Assembly (NCBI GenBank): GCA_023101725.1
Contig: JALJCO010009025.1
Span: forward strand, 744,001-808,000
Length of the DNA: 64,000 nt
Direction of reading: 5' to 3'
From: Atherinomorus stipes
Lineage: Eukaryota > Chordata > Actinopteri > Atheriniformes > Atherinidae
Part shown: one piece after another, positions 21,125-33,253 of the stretch
How positions within the stretch are numbered: position 1 is the first letter of the stretch
How the letters are laid out: every line of letters begins with the position of its first letter
Position numbers and translations under genes: made by a program
The notes under the pieces: model-generated
Seen by the model: the letters and a program-made list of their open reading frames with translations, nothing else
Database searches by the model: none
What the model was told of the DNA's origin: nothing

Positions 21125-24100
21125 GTAGATTGATCAAAGTATGCTTGATATTATCACCATATTTGTTTCAAAATGTATTCATGGCTTCTGATGTGTATTT
21201 TTTTTATCCGTTTTTATTTAGGGAAACATCCTCTGTGTCTGTTCATCAGTTTGAGCAGATCACAGTTAGAAATGCTACTTGACACTAGATTTCTACCAGT
21301 GCGCCCACTTTTACACAAATCATGTGATTTTTGATTAATTTGATGGCAGGGTTCATTTGTGAAAGGACTTGTTTTAAAGCAAAATACTGATAAGTCATTG
21401 CCAGGTTAAAACACCTTACCGGGATTTTGAAGGTGATTTTAATAAATTATTTAAACTTGATATTTAACAGCGTATATTTCTAATCATTATTAGTGGGTAT
21501 AGATGATGGGTGGAAGGTGAATTTTTCCTTTAGATGATGAAAGAAAGGATGTTGATGGACAGACTGAGAAATAAAATGGGCGCAAAAGATGAGAAGTTAT
21601 GTTGCTATGAAAGGAAAGTAATCAAGAAGATCAAAAAGCATTATTCAGAGAGAAAGGAAGAAAGGAATGTGTTTCTGATATTGGGGGACTGGAATGGATT
21701 GATTGATGAGAGATATCAGCATAGAACTGAGCAGATAAAATCAAATATTCTTAGTCAAGACAGATGAGTTGAATTCCTCAAAGAGAAAGACAAGAAGAGA
21801 GGAGCAACTTGGTTAATGGACTCTCTTCTTTTCACTGCCATGCTTCTAATTTCATCTGTCCATCTTTCTCTCCAATCATCCCATCATTCTGTCTGTCCTT
21901 CCGTTGCAATTTTTTTCCCTTTCTAACACTTACATGTTAGTTACCCAATATAACTGAGAGGGGGAGATGGACACACATTCATCTCATTAACAGGCTCTCA
22001 CAAACATGACATTCCCAAAGATGCTCTGTTATCCTATGGCAAAATGAATGTGTGTGATCACCGAGTCCCCACAGTAGTTGTCCCTCATAGGATTCACTTT
22101 ATCATGTAAATGTGGGAGCAGAGAGAGAGCCAGAATGGCAAACAACGAAAATAAAATGAAAGCATTCAAGCGAAAGAGAGAAATTAATTATCTTGCTTGC
22201 CCGTTGATGCAGACCTTTCAATAGTACCCTCTGCTGAGCTCCTGTGGAGTTTGTATACACGCAAGTATAGTCACACACACCAACTCAAGCACTCTCATAT
22301 ACCTCAGTCATCTTGAGTTATACCAACCTGGTGGCTCAGCTGTGTTTTCTGTGCTGGTTCTGTTTGACTCAGCAGAATCTGCTCATGACACTCAAAAGTG
22401 CCAGTCTTTGTTCTTTTTGGTTGGGGGAACCTGTCATTTAGACCAATTTTTTGGGGATTGGACTTTTAAGTAGATATTTGCAAATGCAATACAAAGGTGC
22501 AATCTGCATTTTAAAGATAGTCCAGCACCTGCTTGGATGTCAGTTTTATGTAGGTACCCTAATACTTGAAGAAAAATAATGAGAGAAATATGATCAAACT
22601 GATGATAATCTAAATCAGAATAAATTATAGTTTTACTGTAGTGTACACCATGCATCTTATGCTGTTTTCACATGACAGCAAAATAACAATCTTTAATTAA
22701 TTTTACAGTTAATTATCTTTTCTTATTAAAAAAGGACATAAAATTAATCAAAAGGATGACTTAAAACACAAAGGACTATAAATAAGCCAACTGTCTGGAT
22801 GAAACGAGTTTATAAAATATGAAAGCCACAGTTTCTAGGGGGTTTAGTTTGCTATCCAGCGGCAGAATGCAGCGTCAGATTTATTGTTGAACTAAGAGGG
22901 TGCTGTTGAACACATTTTGATTTCTGATATGTCTGTCAGAAATTTACCTCATGGTGGATTTTATCATAACAAAAGGTTAGTAGTCAAAATCAATTGTGTT
23001 TTCTAGCAAGATTGCAAACTCACAAATTGGAGTTTTTGCTTCTCTACCTTTAACATTGTTAAAAAGATGCAGACCACTTCCTCTTAAAAATCTGCACTTT
23101 ATACAGTATGTAAATAATTGAAGCTTTTGACCTTTTTTTGACTAATGTTGTGATTCAGGCTGTAACTACAAGATTATACACATTTGATAATAGAAAGCTG
23201 AAGTTATTGAATAAAAATATGCAGCTTGTTGAAAGAAGTTTTCCAAAATCAACAGTATATTATTGGTTTTCTGATATGTTATTATATCTTTATTATAAGT
23301 GAATGAATTAGCCCAGGCATAACTACATTAGAGATTTGTTGAAATCCTTTTCAACAAACCCAAAATTCTTGGCATCTTGCAGAATGCTTTGAGATTTGTC
23401 AAGCAATGCTGTAATCACTGCCAGAGAACATTAGTGAAAACTGCTTCTTATATTGTTGCAGAGGAAGTGTTTTTTTTCTGTGTGTGTGTGTAAATATGAA
23501 TTCACCTCAAATAGGGCAATATTTGCATATGCATTGTATGTAAATCATTACTGTAGGCTATGGTGGAGTAATATTTGTCTACGCCATGACTCAGTTTTTT
23601 TGTTTTTTGTTTTTTTTTTGGCTTGCACAAACTGGCTCGACTGTTCACACTTTTTGAACGTTTTTAACTTTATAATCATACATGTTTATAAGTAGGATGC
23701 TTGCCTATTGTGTCCCACTGTTTTGTTAAAAGGTTGTTCTTGGTTTAAATTTTCTTTATTGTTTTCACATTTCCTAATTCAGTCATGCTGGAAGAAAGTG
23801 AGAGTGTCATGTATGTCTTTATTTTGTCATGGGACTGAATTGATTTGATGAGTGGTGTTTTTATGTAGTGTGTTAGATTACTAAAAACCTTTCTTCAGGG
23901 TTTACAACAAATTAAAGATTACAGTTAGCTTTCTCATGGTTGGTGTAGAACTGTGATTGATTATTGTCCGTGCTGATTCTTTTTTTTCCATGAAAAAAAA
24001 AATGCAGCTGTGATTGCAGACAGTGGAGCACTTATCTTTATGTAGTTTGGATGCTTCTCTAAAATAAATGACCTGGAGTGAAAACAGCACTCCCTCACAC

Positions 24101-25130
24101 AATAAATCATGAAGCGAAAACTGATTCCAGTATGGCATTTGTTCGGTTTAAGGAAAAGATGCAGAAGATAAATGATTGGCTTTAATGACTGGCATTTCCC
24201 TCAGGAATAAACCATGATGGATGTGTTCAATGTCAGGCTACATTTTGCCTGCAGCATCCAAAAAGTCAATGAGCATGTCCTGTAGTCGTGTGCTTACTAG
24301 GGCAATCTAACCTGTCCTGAAGATCATCCCTTTTCTGACATGATTTTTTTAAGTGAAGCAAAGAGTACTGTTTACTGCTATTAGAGTGCAGCACTCATTG
24401 CTGCTCCATGTTCTATATTCATACACAGCGACCTATCTTCTTTGTTTTTGAGAGCCAATTTATAGTAATCTATGATAGATATGTCATGAATCGTCAAGAC
24501 AAGGTCTGACTCGCACAACGAAACCTCAGATTCGTATGTGGCCAGCATAACATTGGTATTATAACAATAATCTATAATAGTTCTCTTTAATAGTATGATA
24601 GTGTTCTCTGAAAGGCACTGCGTGGGTTTCGCTCTAATAATCCACTGTTTAAATGTCAGTCTACAGCTCAAGGCAAACATTATGCTGATTACAGCAACCA
24701 GCATTTCTGAAGAGCTCCTGATGCCCAGTTGAAAGCCCCATCAATAGTCTTTGTATGTGCTTGTCTCTGTTTGTTTTTTGACTCGAATTTTGTTATTCAG
24801 TATAGTTCCTGTGAAATTTATTTGATTATGTATTTTCAGAGGCACTTTATTTGACATAGTGGCTTATTAGGATGCCAGTTGCTCATCAGGCTGTGTGTGC
24901 ATGGGCTACGTGTATGATTGTGCGTGTGCTTTGTAAATCTGAGCATTTTGTATGCATCAGGTATAAAAAAAATTTGGGGTATTTTGCTTGGAAATTGGCT
25001 TTATGCTGAGAAAGCATCTCAACCTTCAGCTTCTTCCATGGTAATCCTCTTTGCCATCATGCTGCGCTCCCTTTCTTGTCTTGCTTCATGGGCACCCTGT
25101 CCATGTCTACTCTAAATCTAACAGTCTGCA
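21125..25130. other. Long intronic stretch, mostly unique
   Basis: No gene recognised and no element with matched ends. A minus-strand 107-codon frame at 24381-24704 has no domain. A short T-rich tract lies at 23595-23620. Confidence 0.4.
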
Positions 25131-25140
25131 GCGTAACATC

Positions 25141-26242
25141 ATGGTGATGGGCCCCAGTGCAATTTTTTTTTTTTTGCGCCCCCCCCCCCGCCCCTGCCCT
25201 AAACAAAAACACACAGTTTTGTGCACTGTGCACACACGCACAACCACTTGAGAGAACTGCTGTTGTCACTGTAATGGATTCCTTTTAGACCCAAGATGAA
25301 CAAGTGCTGGTTCGGTGCTGGTGCTCTGCAGCAAGTCAGGTACCCGCAATTTGTGGATAAAATTGCCATAGATTTCATAGGTGCATGTGGATCGCAGTAA
25401 GAATTAAAATTTGATTTAATTCTTTGTCAATATGATAGATGTTTTACTTATCAGTTTCCAGGGTGACCTGTTGTGTTTCGCTTCCCCGGCTCCAGCGCAG
25501 TGAGGGAGATGTTTCTGCTGCTTGTGTGATTCAGGAGCATAAAACACAGCTGATTCCAGGAATGGTTGACAGCCTTATAGCCTACATTCTTTATGCAGCA
25601 GTCTCCGAATCCTAACCACTAGGTCTCTTCCTTGACCAGTTTGTTTTTACAATCCGATGCTCCGCTGGTTTGAAGATTACGGTCCAAATTTAAACCTTCT
25701 TATGTTGGCTAGGTAGGCTACTCTGCCCCCAACCGCTGACGCAACCTATGCAGTTCTTTACTCTGGGCCAGCAAAGAATTGGTGCCTTTTTAAAAACCAG
25801 TTTCAAGAGCATTGTGCCCATACTTAAACGGTGGAAAGCTAAAGAACCGGTGTTTAGTCTGGATCTCGCTCCGAACCATTGTTGGAACCTTTGGCTTACT
25901 CGTTACCTCACCAACCCACCCGAGGTATTCCATTCACACAAACAACAACGTGGCATTTGACAACTGGCTAAGTCCCACTCTCGTACGTAATGAGCCAGTC
26001 AGGGTGTGTATAGCTATCTCCATACACTTGGGCATTCTCTGCATGGGCGCCCATTGAAACACATCAAACACCACCAGCTTTATTTGGTTTTCAGAGGGTT
26101 TTGTGCTTTTATAGGCAGAGTGGATGATGTTTTCCAGGAGCATTTTTTATATTGCTTAAAGTCACCCCGATTGCAGCCAATTAATTGAATATTCTAACAC
26201 AAAAATTAAAAAAATTAATCAACTGTGGACCGGACTGGGCTG
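25141..26242. repeat. Unclassified repeat-like region
   Basis: Starts with GGGCCCCAGTGCAA followed by poly-T and poly-C runs (25160-25192). Later it contains TTGGTGCCTTTTTAAAAACC, a type of internal block I associate with fish non-autonomous DNA elements. No end pair could be matched, so boundaries and class are uncertain. Confidence 0.3.
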
Positions 26243-26745
26243 TTAATGGCCTGTACTTATTGATTGAATGATTATATGTCCATCAAACTCTACTGCCGTT
26301 TGTCCCCCTCCCACCCTCCTTGTGCACGCCTGCGCACGCTCGCAACTCGCTGTGAGCTTCTCACAGTGCAGACAAACATGGCTGCTCGCTGCTCTTATCT
26401 ATGGCGCCGTTTGCTCTTAAAAAGAAAAAAAAACAGATGCAGATCAAGTCATGGAGGTGTTGGTGTTTGCAGTGAGAATGTTTTACACCACAGAAGGAGT
26501 TGGAGGGTGGGGGGGGGGTTGCCTCTACCGCCATCAATACTTACACTGCTGCTTACAGTGCATCCTGGATGTATAGTAAAACAGCTGGATCGCTCTTTCT
26601 TTATACAGACACATATTCATGCAAATGCAACTGACGTGTAGCACAAGCTGACTGTCATTGATAAATAGAGTAAAGAGTAGGGGGAAGAGGTACAGTAGGG
26701 AGTTGTTTTTTTGTAGGTGAAATAACAATGCTGGAACACAAGATC
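26243..26745. other. Intronic stretch before the nested transposon cluster
   Basis: No gene recognised. A plus-strand 125-codon frame (26264-26641) has no domain, and contains a short G run at about 26509-26518. Confidence 0.35.
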
Positions 26746-26929
26746 ATCTACAGCAGGGCTACTCAGTTCGGTCCTACGATGGCCCAAAGGTATTTAATCT
26801 CTTCCTGGTCTCACACACCTGATACAAATGAAATAGATCCAGTAGTCTATCAAGCTCTGCACAATTTCTCATTAACTTGACTCAGGTGTGTTGGAGCATC
26901 GAGACATTGGCCACGTTTACATGAGAGTT

Positions 26930-27994
26930 TTAAAGGTGCCATGACATCAAATTTCACTTTTCTGGGGTTTTGGGTGTATAATATGATCTGTTGTGCACTG
27001 ATGAGGCCATGTGAATGTCCAGAGTGAGAATCAAAGTTCCTGTTTATGGTCTGTCAGCTTTGTCTCTCTGCTCAGAAACGTTCCAGCTGTGTTTTGGTAG
27101 AAGAGGTGCGATCCGGCTACATTCACCTCTGGAATTAAGTGTTTACAAGGTCCTTTTAAAGCGGAATTAACTTTTATTCAGAATTAAAGAGGTATTAAAG
27201 GAGTGATGACATAGCAGTTAAAAACTAGTTTATGTTGTTGGCATTACTTTATATGTAAATACTCCAAAGAAAAAAACGTCATTTTTTACAGCGGAGTATT
27301 GTTTTGAAACGCCAGACCTCACTTCCTCAGTAATACAGTTGGGTTCGGTGATGATATGGAGCTTTACCTGGAGACCACGTTGACTTCATTTTGATTGGCT
27401 ACACCTTATTTGGCTATGACCTTATTTGGAGAATCTAGGTCAAGCTGCGGTCGGAGTTTGCTAAAGGCTAACTGCTAGCAACATGGCTCACTTCAGACAG
27501 TGTGAGCTACGTTTATCAGACAAGACAGCATTTAGAAAATAAATAAACTTACAGGTAATGACAAGGTTGTGGCCCCCTCCCTCAGTGTTGCTGCAGAAGT
27601 TTGCTTTTAAATCCATTTGTTTGAAAATCCAGACCTGACTGCACAGAAGTTACTACTAGCTCCATACATGTAACATGCAGCTGAATCAGACAGGGAGGGG
27701 GAGGGGGAGAGCGGACGGTGCAAAAAACGTTAGGAGAGAGAGAGGGGGGGCGCTGTTTACTTGATAGTGTGCTCTTATTGGAGCAATTAAATTACGTAGA
27801 ATGATAGAACTACGTAGAATGATAGCCTGCTGTCTGATTCAACTGTTTCTGAGCAGAGAGACAAAGCTGACAGACCATAAACAGGAACTTTGATTCTCAC
27901 TCTGGACATTCACATGGCCTCATCAGTGCACAATAGATCATATTATACACCGAAAACCCCAGAAAAGTGAAATTTGATGTCATGGCACCTTTAA
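26930..27994. mobile_element. TTAA-flanked element with 150-bp inverted arms
   Basis: TTAAAGGTGCCATGACATCA begins at 26930. The reverse complement of the right end, finishing at 27994, is the same. The match extends through about 150 bp (26930-27079 against 27845-27994) with few differences. TTAA is present at both ends. The core (27080-27844) has no transposase; it includes a GA/G-rich stretch at about 27695-27752. The structure is a fold-back MITE. Confidence 0.8.
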
Positions 27995-28356
27995 ACTGTT
28001 GCAGCACAAGTGTTTCTCTCCGTGTCTCCATCAGAGACTTTAAATAACAGGACTCCAGACCACGGAGACCCAGTGTCGAGCGCTTCGGCCGCCGCGTGCT
28101 CTTTGCGTGCTGCAGCAGGTATGTACACAAATGCTCCTGACGCTGACGCATGCGTCCACAGCAAATATATTCCAGCCTACTGTGGTGATACTGGACTACA
28201 TGAGCTGCAGTGGGTTGTTCATTCTCACGTCGAGGTTCTTCCGAGGAAACAGTCACTCGATTAGTTTGACCACTGATATGACATCATCAGATGTGAGTCC
28301 CAACTTCTGAAGCAGCATTACTGCCTTCATTTGCATTGTGACTAAATAATTTCAGT

Positions 28357-28757
28357 CAGTCATCATCAGTCATTTTCTGTACCGCTTATCCAGTTCAGGG
28401 TCGCGGGGGTTGCTGGAGCCTATCCCAGCTATTATCAGGCGAGAGGCGGGGTACACCCTGGACAGGTCGCCAGTCTGTCGCAGGGCCAACACAGAGAGAC
28501 AGACAACCATTCATGCTCACATTCATTCCTAGGGACAATTTAGAGTGATCAATTAACCTAACATGCATGTCTTTGGACTGTGGGAGGAAGCCGGAGTACC
28601 CGGAGAGAACCCACGCATACACGGGGAGAACATGCAAACTCCACACAGGAAGGCCACGGTTGGAATTGTTCGAACCCCCTCCCCAGCCAGGAATTGAACC
28701 AGTGACCTTCTTATTGTGAGGCTGCGGTGCTAACCACCACGCCACCGTGCAGCCCTA
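28357..28757 (-). mobile_element. tRNA-derived SINE (Mermaid/V-SINE-like)
   Basis: Read on the minus strand it begins with a tRNA-like head: GGTGGTTAGCACCGC (A box region) and GGTTCAATTCC (B box). It continues into the conserved body with CATGTTCTCCCCGTG and CTCCCACAGTCCAAAGACAT. It ends in a tail with GGATAAGCGGTACAGAAAAT and short ATG repeats. The 13-bp target duplication AAATAATTTCAGT (28344-28356, 28758-28770) is exact. The copy looks full length. I know this layout from abundant fish SINEs with an L2-type LINE tail; the family name is from memory. Confidence 0.85.
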
Positions 28758-28984
28758 AAATAATTTCAGTTATGACTATTTAAGTTGGGCTGTTATTTGT
28801 GCCACTGGCTCAAATTATTTTGGTTTGTCCTGATTAAACCTGAATGCCCGTTAGAGGTTATTGATGTTTAACCTTTTCATCTCAGTCTGTTCAGGACAAA
28901 AAATGGAAACAAAAATCCTTTTTATGATACTCAGTAAACTGTATAAATACAGGTAAACGAGCTATTTAAATAGATATATTTGCT

Positions 28985-29070
28985 TCCTCACATAATCGGA
29001 TCGGTGATCGGTTTTTTAAAACTCTCTGATTGGTGATCGGCCCCAAAAATCCTGATCGTGTAAAGCCTAT
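28985..29070. repeat. GATCGG-type hAT MITE fragment
   Basis: Contains several GATCGG/GTGATCGG words like the termini of the 29317-30467 element. It is probably one end of another truncated copy. Confidence 0.35.
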
Positions 29071-29316
29071 ACAAAACTACAGTCTACAGAAATGTATGTT
29101 TGCTACAGTGGATGGCAGTTGTTAAGGTGGGAGAGGAGGTCGGCCAATGATCGAAGGATGGGTGGTTCGAATCTCAATCCCCCAGCCCCAGCCTCAATCC
29201 CCCTGTGTGATGGTAAGGTATATACGTAGCTTACCATCACCAAGTATGAATGAGGAGTGAATGAATAATGGATCTGCTTTGAGTGCCTAGAAAAGCGCAA
29301 TATAAATCTAATCCAT

Positions 29317-30467
29317 AGAGATGTCCCGATCAGGTTTTTTTTTTTTTGCCTCTGAGTCATTTCATTTTGAGAATCAGCCAATACTGAGTCTTAATCTGAG
29401 TCTCGATCTGAGTCTCGATAATACAATAAAAACCGAAGAGAAAACACAGTTACAGGACAGTGTTTCCCCTAAAAACCCTAAAAAATGTTGTAGCTGTGGT
29501 GATACCATTAGTCGGAGTGTGTGTATGGGTGTGTGTGTGGTGCGTGTGTGTGTGTGTGCGTGTCACAACTCACTATCATAATCTGATTCTGAATCATTGC
29601 TTGAAGGTGGAATTGGGGAGTCAGGAGGTGTCACATTGTTGGATTTTTTTCCTTTCATTTCTTTTATTTATTACTTCTTTTATCCTTTATTCTATTCTGA
29701 CATGTCTTCTAATCATTTACACTCTTTCAATCATATTTTAAAAACAAGGTATTTATGATACATCATGACACCTAACTAACACCTAATTAATAAGGAATTG
29801 ATCATTAATGTATGTATGTGGACATCACAAAGAAAAGTATTTGGTTATTTCTCCATTTCTCTGAAGCATGGGAATGTACGGTTCTGTATCTGTTGGACAA
29901 AGTTTATCTAGCATTCTTTCCTCTTTTTTTCTGTTACTCCGAGCCTGTCATAGGTCACGTCACACAGCAGCAGTCGTATGCTCATAGTTTATTGTCATGT
30001 GCTTTGACAAATGGCTCAAACTTTCTGAACTCAGCTCAGTTCAGCGCTACAGTTAACATCTGGATTAACAGGCTGCTGCTGCTTCACATTTAACACCTGT
30101 ACCTGCCTGGTCATGCTCTCATACAGCACTGAGCTGCGTGCAGGACCCTGGCAGTTCACATGAAGCAGAATCAAACCTACCGCTGGTCATAAAACCGTAA
30201 ATGATAGGAAAATCACACAGAGGAAAAAGGGATGTGGCGTGGGGCATCTCTGTTGCCGTGAGACATGCACTGTAATTTTTCGAGGGGCACACGGCCAAAG
30301 AGAGGGGCAGCGTCGGCCAAGCTGTGACAGTCCTCCGCTGCCGAGTCACTGTAAATGAAACACTTATCTGATATCTGATCGTGAAGTATCAGCCGATTCC
30401 GATCGAGTCTGAAACCACGTGATCGGCCGCAATTTCCGATCTCATGATCGGATTTGGACATCCCTAC
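29317..30467. mobile_element. hAT-like element inside a SINE tail
   Basis: Begins AGAGATGTCCCGATCAGG and ends GATCGGATTTGGACATCCCT followed by AC. Its reverse-complement end, GTAGGGATGTCCAAATCCG, gives a shared GAnnGATGTCC core. It is flanked by an exact 8-bp duplication TAATCCAT (29309-29316, 30468-30475). Removing it restores a continuous SINE tail, which confirms the insertion. It contains a GT repeat at about 29518-29562 and no recognisable transposase. Confidence 0.75.
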
Positions 30468-30475
30468 TAATCCAT

Positions 30476-30515
30476 TATTATTATTATTGTTGTTATTATT
30501 GTTATTATTATTGTT
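30476..30515. repeat. (ATT/GTT)n tail
   Basis: Imperfect trinucleotide repeat forming the 3' tail of the split SINE. Confidence 0.8.
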
Positions 30516-31813
30516 AAAATCAAAGTGAAAATCTGTATTATTATGTGTTTTTTTTATGTTGTAGCTCAAAAGAAAAGGAGCAGAAACCAGAGTTTGTTTA
30601 TGTCTGAGTAGACGTAAATACATTATGTCTGCCTCCTGTCCAATCAGAACTTTTCCCAACTCCTAGATCTAAAGCAGAATTACGTAAAAGTTTTTTTCAT
30701 GTAAAGCTTAATTCGAAATTATTATGTCCATGTAAATGCAAAGGAAAATAATTTAATCCTGAATTATTTAATTAGGAATAATGTAATTCCAAGTTAAAAA
30801 CATTGTGCAACTGTGGCCATTGAAAACCTACAGGAGTAAATCAGCCCTGTAGATTCGTCCTGATCTACAGTTTGTGTTTGTATTCTTCAGTTTTCCTGGA
30901 GATGCGCTCCCTCGGAAACTGAGTCACTGTGAACAAGAAAAGAATACATTACAATAGCCATTAAACGTCGAAGGACAGACATGCACACAAGTGTACCTCA
31001 TAACCTACGCACAGGACTTAAAAGATTTTATCGACCCACTTGGATGGAAAAAGATTTTTTAGTTTTTTTTGTAAGTTTTTCTCTTTCCTGTTTCACATTT
31101 CTGCTGCAACAATCAAGTGTGCCAGCACAAGCTTTTAAAGAAAAATACAACACACACAAACAAGGTAACTGAACACAATATCCACTAAGCAAAAGCAGTA
31201 TTACTGTCTGGCTAAATAGTATGAAACAAGCGTAGTGTTTCTTTTTTCTTGTCTCAGTGTTATTCTAAATGTATTATGTTTTGTAAGAACACACGGAGAA
31301 CACAGACATAAAAATGTGGTGACAGGCATTACAAACCAAAGAAAAGTGAGCTACTCAGTGTTAGGGGTTAACTTGTCCAATAATTTCCTATTTTTTTTTG
31401 GGAGTTTTGCTAATCCTTTTCCATTTTTCTTTTCTCCTGAATTTTTTTTTACATGTTCCTTCTCCCCTTTGGACTAAATGTGTCTTTCCATGCTGTCAAC
31501 CTCCCCCCATTCCACCTCCCTGTGGTGTCACATTACATTCAGTCTGCAGAAACTTTCCTTTTTTAATTTCTCCCACTCCACTCTTAGTCTGTCACTTTCC
31601 ACCCCCCTTCCTCTTTCCTGTCCCTGTTCCCTTCCCTTTAATCTCACCACTCGTTGTCCCTCTTTCCCACTGGCTCCATACAAGGGAAAGGGGGTGGCAA
31701 ACCATCCCAGAGGGGGGATCCACTAACTGCACCCTGTGGCACCAGCTGTCTGTCTGTCTCAGGCCTGTTGTATGTGTACTCTTGCATAGCTCTGGGTGAT
31801 GTCTTTTTCCCTC

Positions 31814-31814
<1 letters not shown>

Positions 31815-31891
<77 letters not shown>
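31815..31891. repeat. Compound (GT)n(GA)n microsatellite
   Basis: About 17 GT units (31815-31848) followed by about 21 GA units (31849-31891). The open frames over it are repeat artefacts. Confidence 0.95.
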
Positions 31892-31896
<5 letters not shown>

Positions 31897-32999
31897 TCAC
31901 TAGATCGGATGGTTGGTGAATGTGGTCTGTAACTCTATCTTGGACGACATGCAGCTAAAAGCATTACGTTATAACAACTGCCAGGCCCGGTAGCGTTTGA
32001 TGGGGCTATGGGCAAGGATAGAAGGACAAATGGGGTGTGGTGCCTTACAGCTGTGTGTATCTGTGTGAGTCTGTTTGTGTATATTTGCAGCCCATTCCAT
32101 CAACGCCAGTTCCTGTGTGAGTACTTAGTGATTATGGTGGCCCAGCGTTGTTAATTTGTGTAATCAGTGCTTAATTGGCATTGAGGAAAACACGTTAATC
32201 AGACCAGAATAAGTCTCCAGCTTCTTTGCACAGTCATTCATTAGACTACTTCACTCAGCCAATCAGAGGCAACCTGGGAGCTGGGCATACTGGGTTGCAA
32301 TCACAGATTCTACTAATGGACAAGAATGGCACCTTACTGGTCACACTATGGTGCCATCATGCTATTTTATGAGCACAGTTACTGAAGTGCTGAAGCCTAT
32401 GTTTGAATGCTATTGTGTTATTTTCCCTGCAGACAGTTTGCTTATCGCCAATATTTTGCTCAAGAGTTTTGCTTTGTTCTCATGTGCTGCATAAGTTACA
32501 TGTGTCTATGTGAATAAGGGCTGTGTCTGATTTGTTAATACATTAAAGCAGGGTCCCTGATTATAAGCTGTATAGCTTCTTAGCGAGTCCCAATTTAAAT
32601 TTAAATAAATAAATTTAGTTACCATGGTAATCCAACAGGATTGTTATGCTGGTGTGGGACAGACTGGTTCCCCAGTTTAAAAAACAAAAGAAACAAACAA
32701 AAAAAACCTCCACTAAACATTGTATAAGAATTTGTGTTTACATGGGTTGGATTCACAGGTTTGCATCTGTAAATATATTTCCACTTAAAGGGAATCAGGA
32801 GCTAGTTGTAAACGGGCTGGCTATTAAACCTGCAGCAGCAGGAGGGATGACAGATATCAGCTGTCTATCAGTAGACTATAAAACCCACCCTAACTTTTCT
32901 CTCTCCTGCTTTTAATTCTGCTGCTTATAATTCTGTCTGCAAATAGCACTGACATATTTGAGCAACTCTTACCCTTATAACAGATAGTATAGGATGTAT

Positions 33000-33016
33000 A
33001 ATATATATATATATAT
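33000..33016. repeat. Short (TA)n tract
   Basis: About eight TA units, shortly before the large TA array. Confidence 0.7.
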
Positions 33017-33114
33017 TTTATAATTCTAAGCACAGAGTGCAGAAAATAAGTTGGCTGGCTATAAATAGAATTTAACATTATGTACACATTGTTATGTAAT
33101 TGAAAATATCAGTA

Positions 33115-33121
<7 letters not shown>

Positions 33122-33201
<80 letters not shown>

Positions 33202-33211
33202 AATATTTTTT

Positions 33212-33251
<40 letters not shown>
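33122..33251. repeat. Long (TA)n plus (GT)n compound repeat
   Basis: About 37 uninterrupted TA units (33122-33197), a short AT-rich bridge, then about 16 GT units (33221-33251). Confidence 0.95.

Positions 33252-33253
<2 letters not shown>

Larger units (their letters stand above)
29109..30515 (+). mobile_element. tRNA-derived SINE, second family, split by a hAT-like element
   Basis: The head at 29109-29190 retains GTCGGCCAATGATCGAAGGA and a B-box-like GGTTCGAATCTC. The A-box area is eroded. The body has TATACGTAGCTTACCATCAC and the tail GAAAAGCGCAATATAAATCT, ending in ATCCATTATTATTATT repeats. The tail is interrupted at 29317-30467. After that insertion the ATT/GTT repeat tail resumes (30468-30515). 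It is the same family as the copy at 47388-48817, in opposite orientation. Confidence 0.7.
26910..30817. mobile_element. Second-level DNA element inserted into the hAT MITE
   Basis: Bounded by CATTG on both sides (26905-26909 and 30818-30822). The ends are GCCACGTTTACATG and, in reverse complement, GCCACAGTTGCACA. Joining the flanks across this interval reconstitutes a continuous hAT MITE, which supports the boundaries. Its own body (for example 27995-28340 and 30516-30817) is AT-rich with 'AATTAC'/'GAATTA' words and has no transposase. It carries three further insertions. Confidence 0.45.
26754..30862. mobile_element. hAT-type MITE split by later insertions
   Basis: The left end CAGGGCTACTCAGTTCGGTC starts at 26754 and the right end finishes GTAGATTCGTCCTG at 30862. 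The terminal 11 bases agree at 8 positions with the reverse complement (CAGGACGAATC), in the CAGG...TC style of hAT ends. The element is flanked by an exact 8-bp duplication ATCTACAG (26746-26753 and 30863-30870). Its own sequence (about 26754-26909 and 30818-30862) includes ACTCAGGTGTGTTGGAGCAT, a block recurrent in fish hAT MITEs. It has been split by an inner insertion of about 3.9 kb. Confidence 0.65.
30871..33116. other. Intronic stretch with pyrimidine-rich and conserved-looking segments
   Basis: No gene recognised. C/T-rich tract at about 31440-31680. The stretch 32140-32260 is unusually free of simple repeats and contains TTAATTTGTGTAATCAG and GTGCTTAATTGGC, words of homeodomain-site type. 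This hints at a regulatory element but is not proof. Confidence 0.35.

Noticed and set aside
24381..24704. Minus-strand open frame of 107 codons
   Set aside because: No motif, leader or repeat-protein similarity recognised. It is most likely a chance frame.
29150..29180. tRNA-gene-like B box GGTTCGAATC
   Set aside because: It belongs to the tRNA-derived head of a SINE with body and repeat tail; no tRNA cloverleaf gene is present.
31592..31932. Open frames rich in HTHTHT, SLSLSL or RERERE
   Set aside because: They are translations of the GT/GA microsatellite and not proteins.
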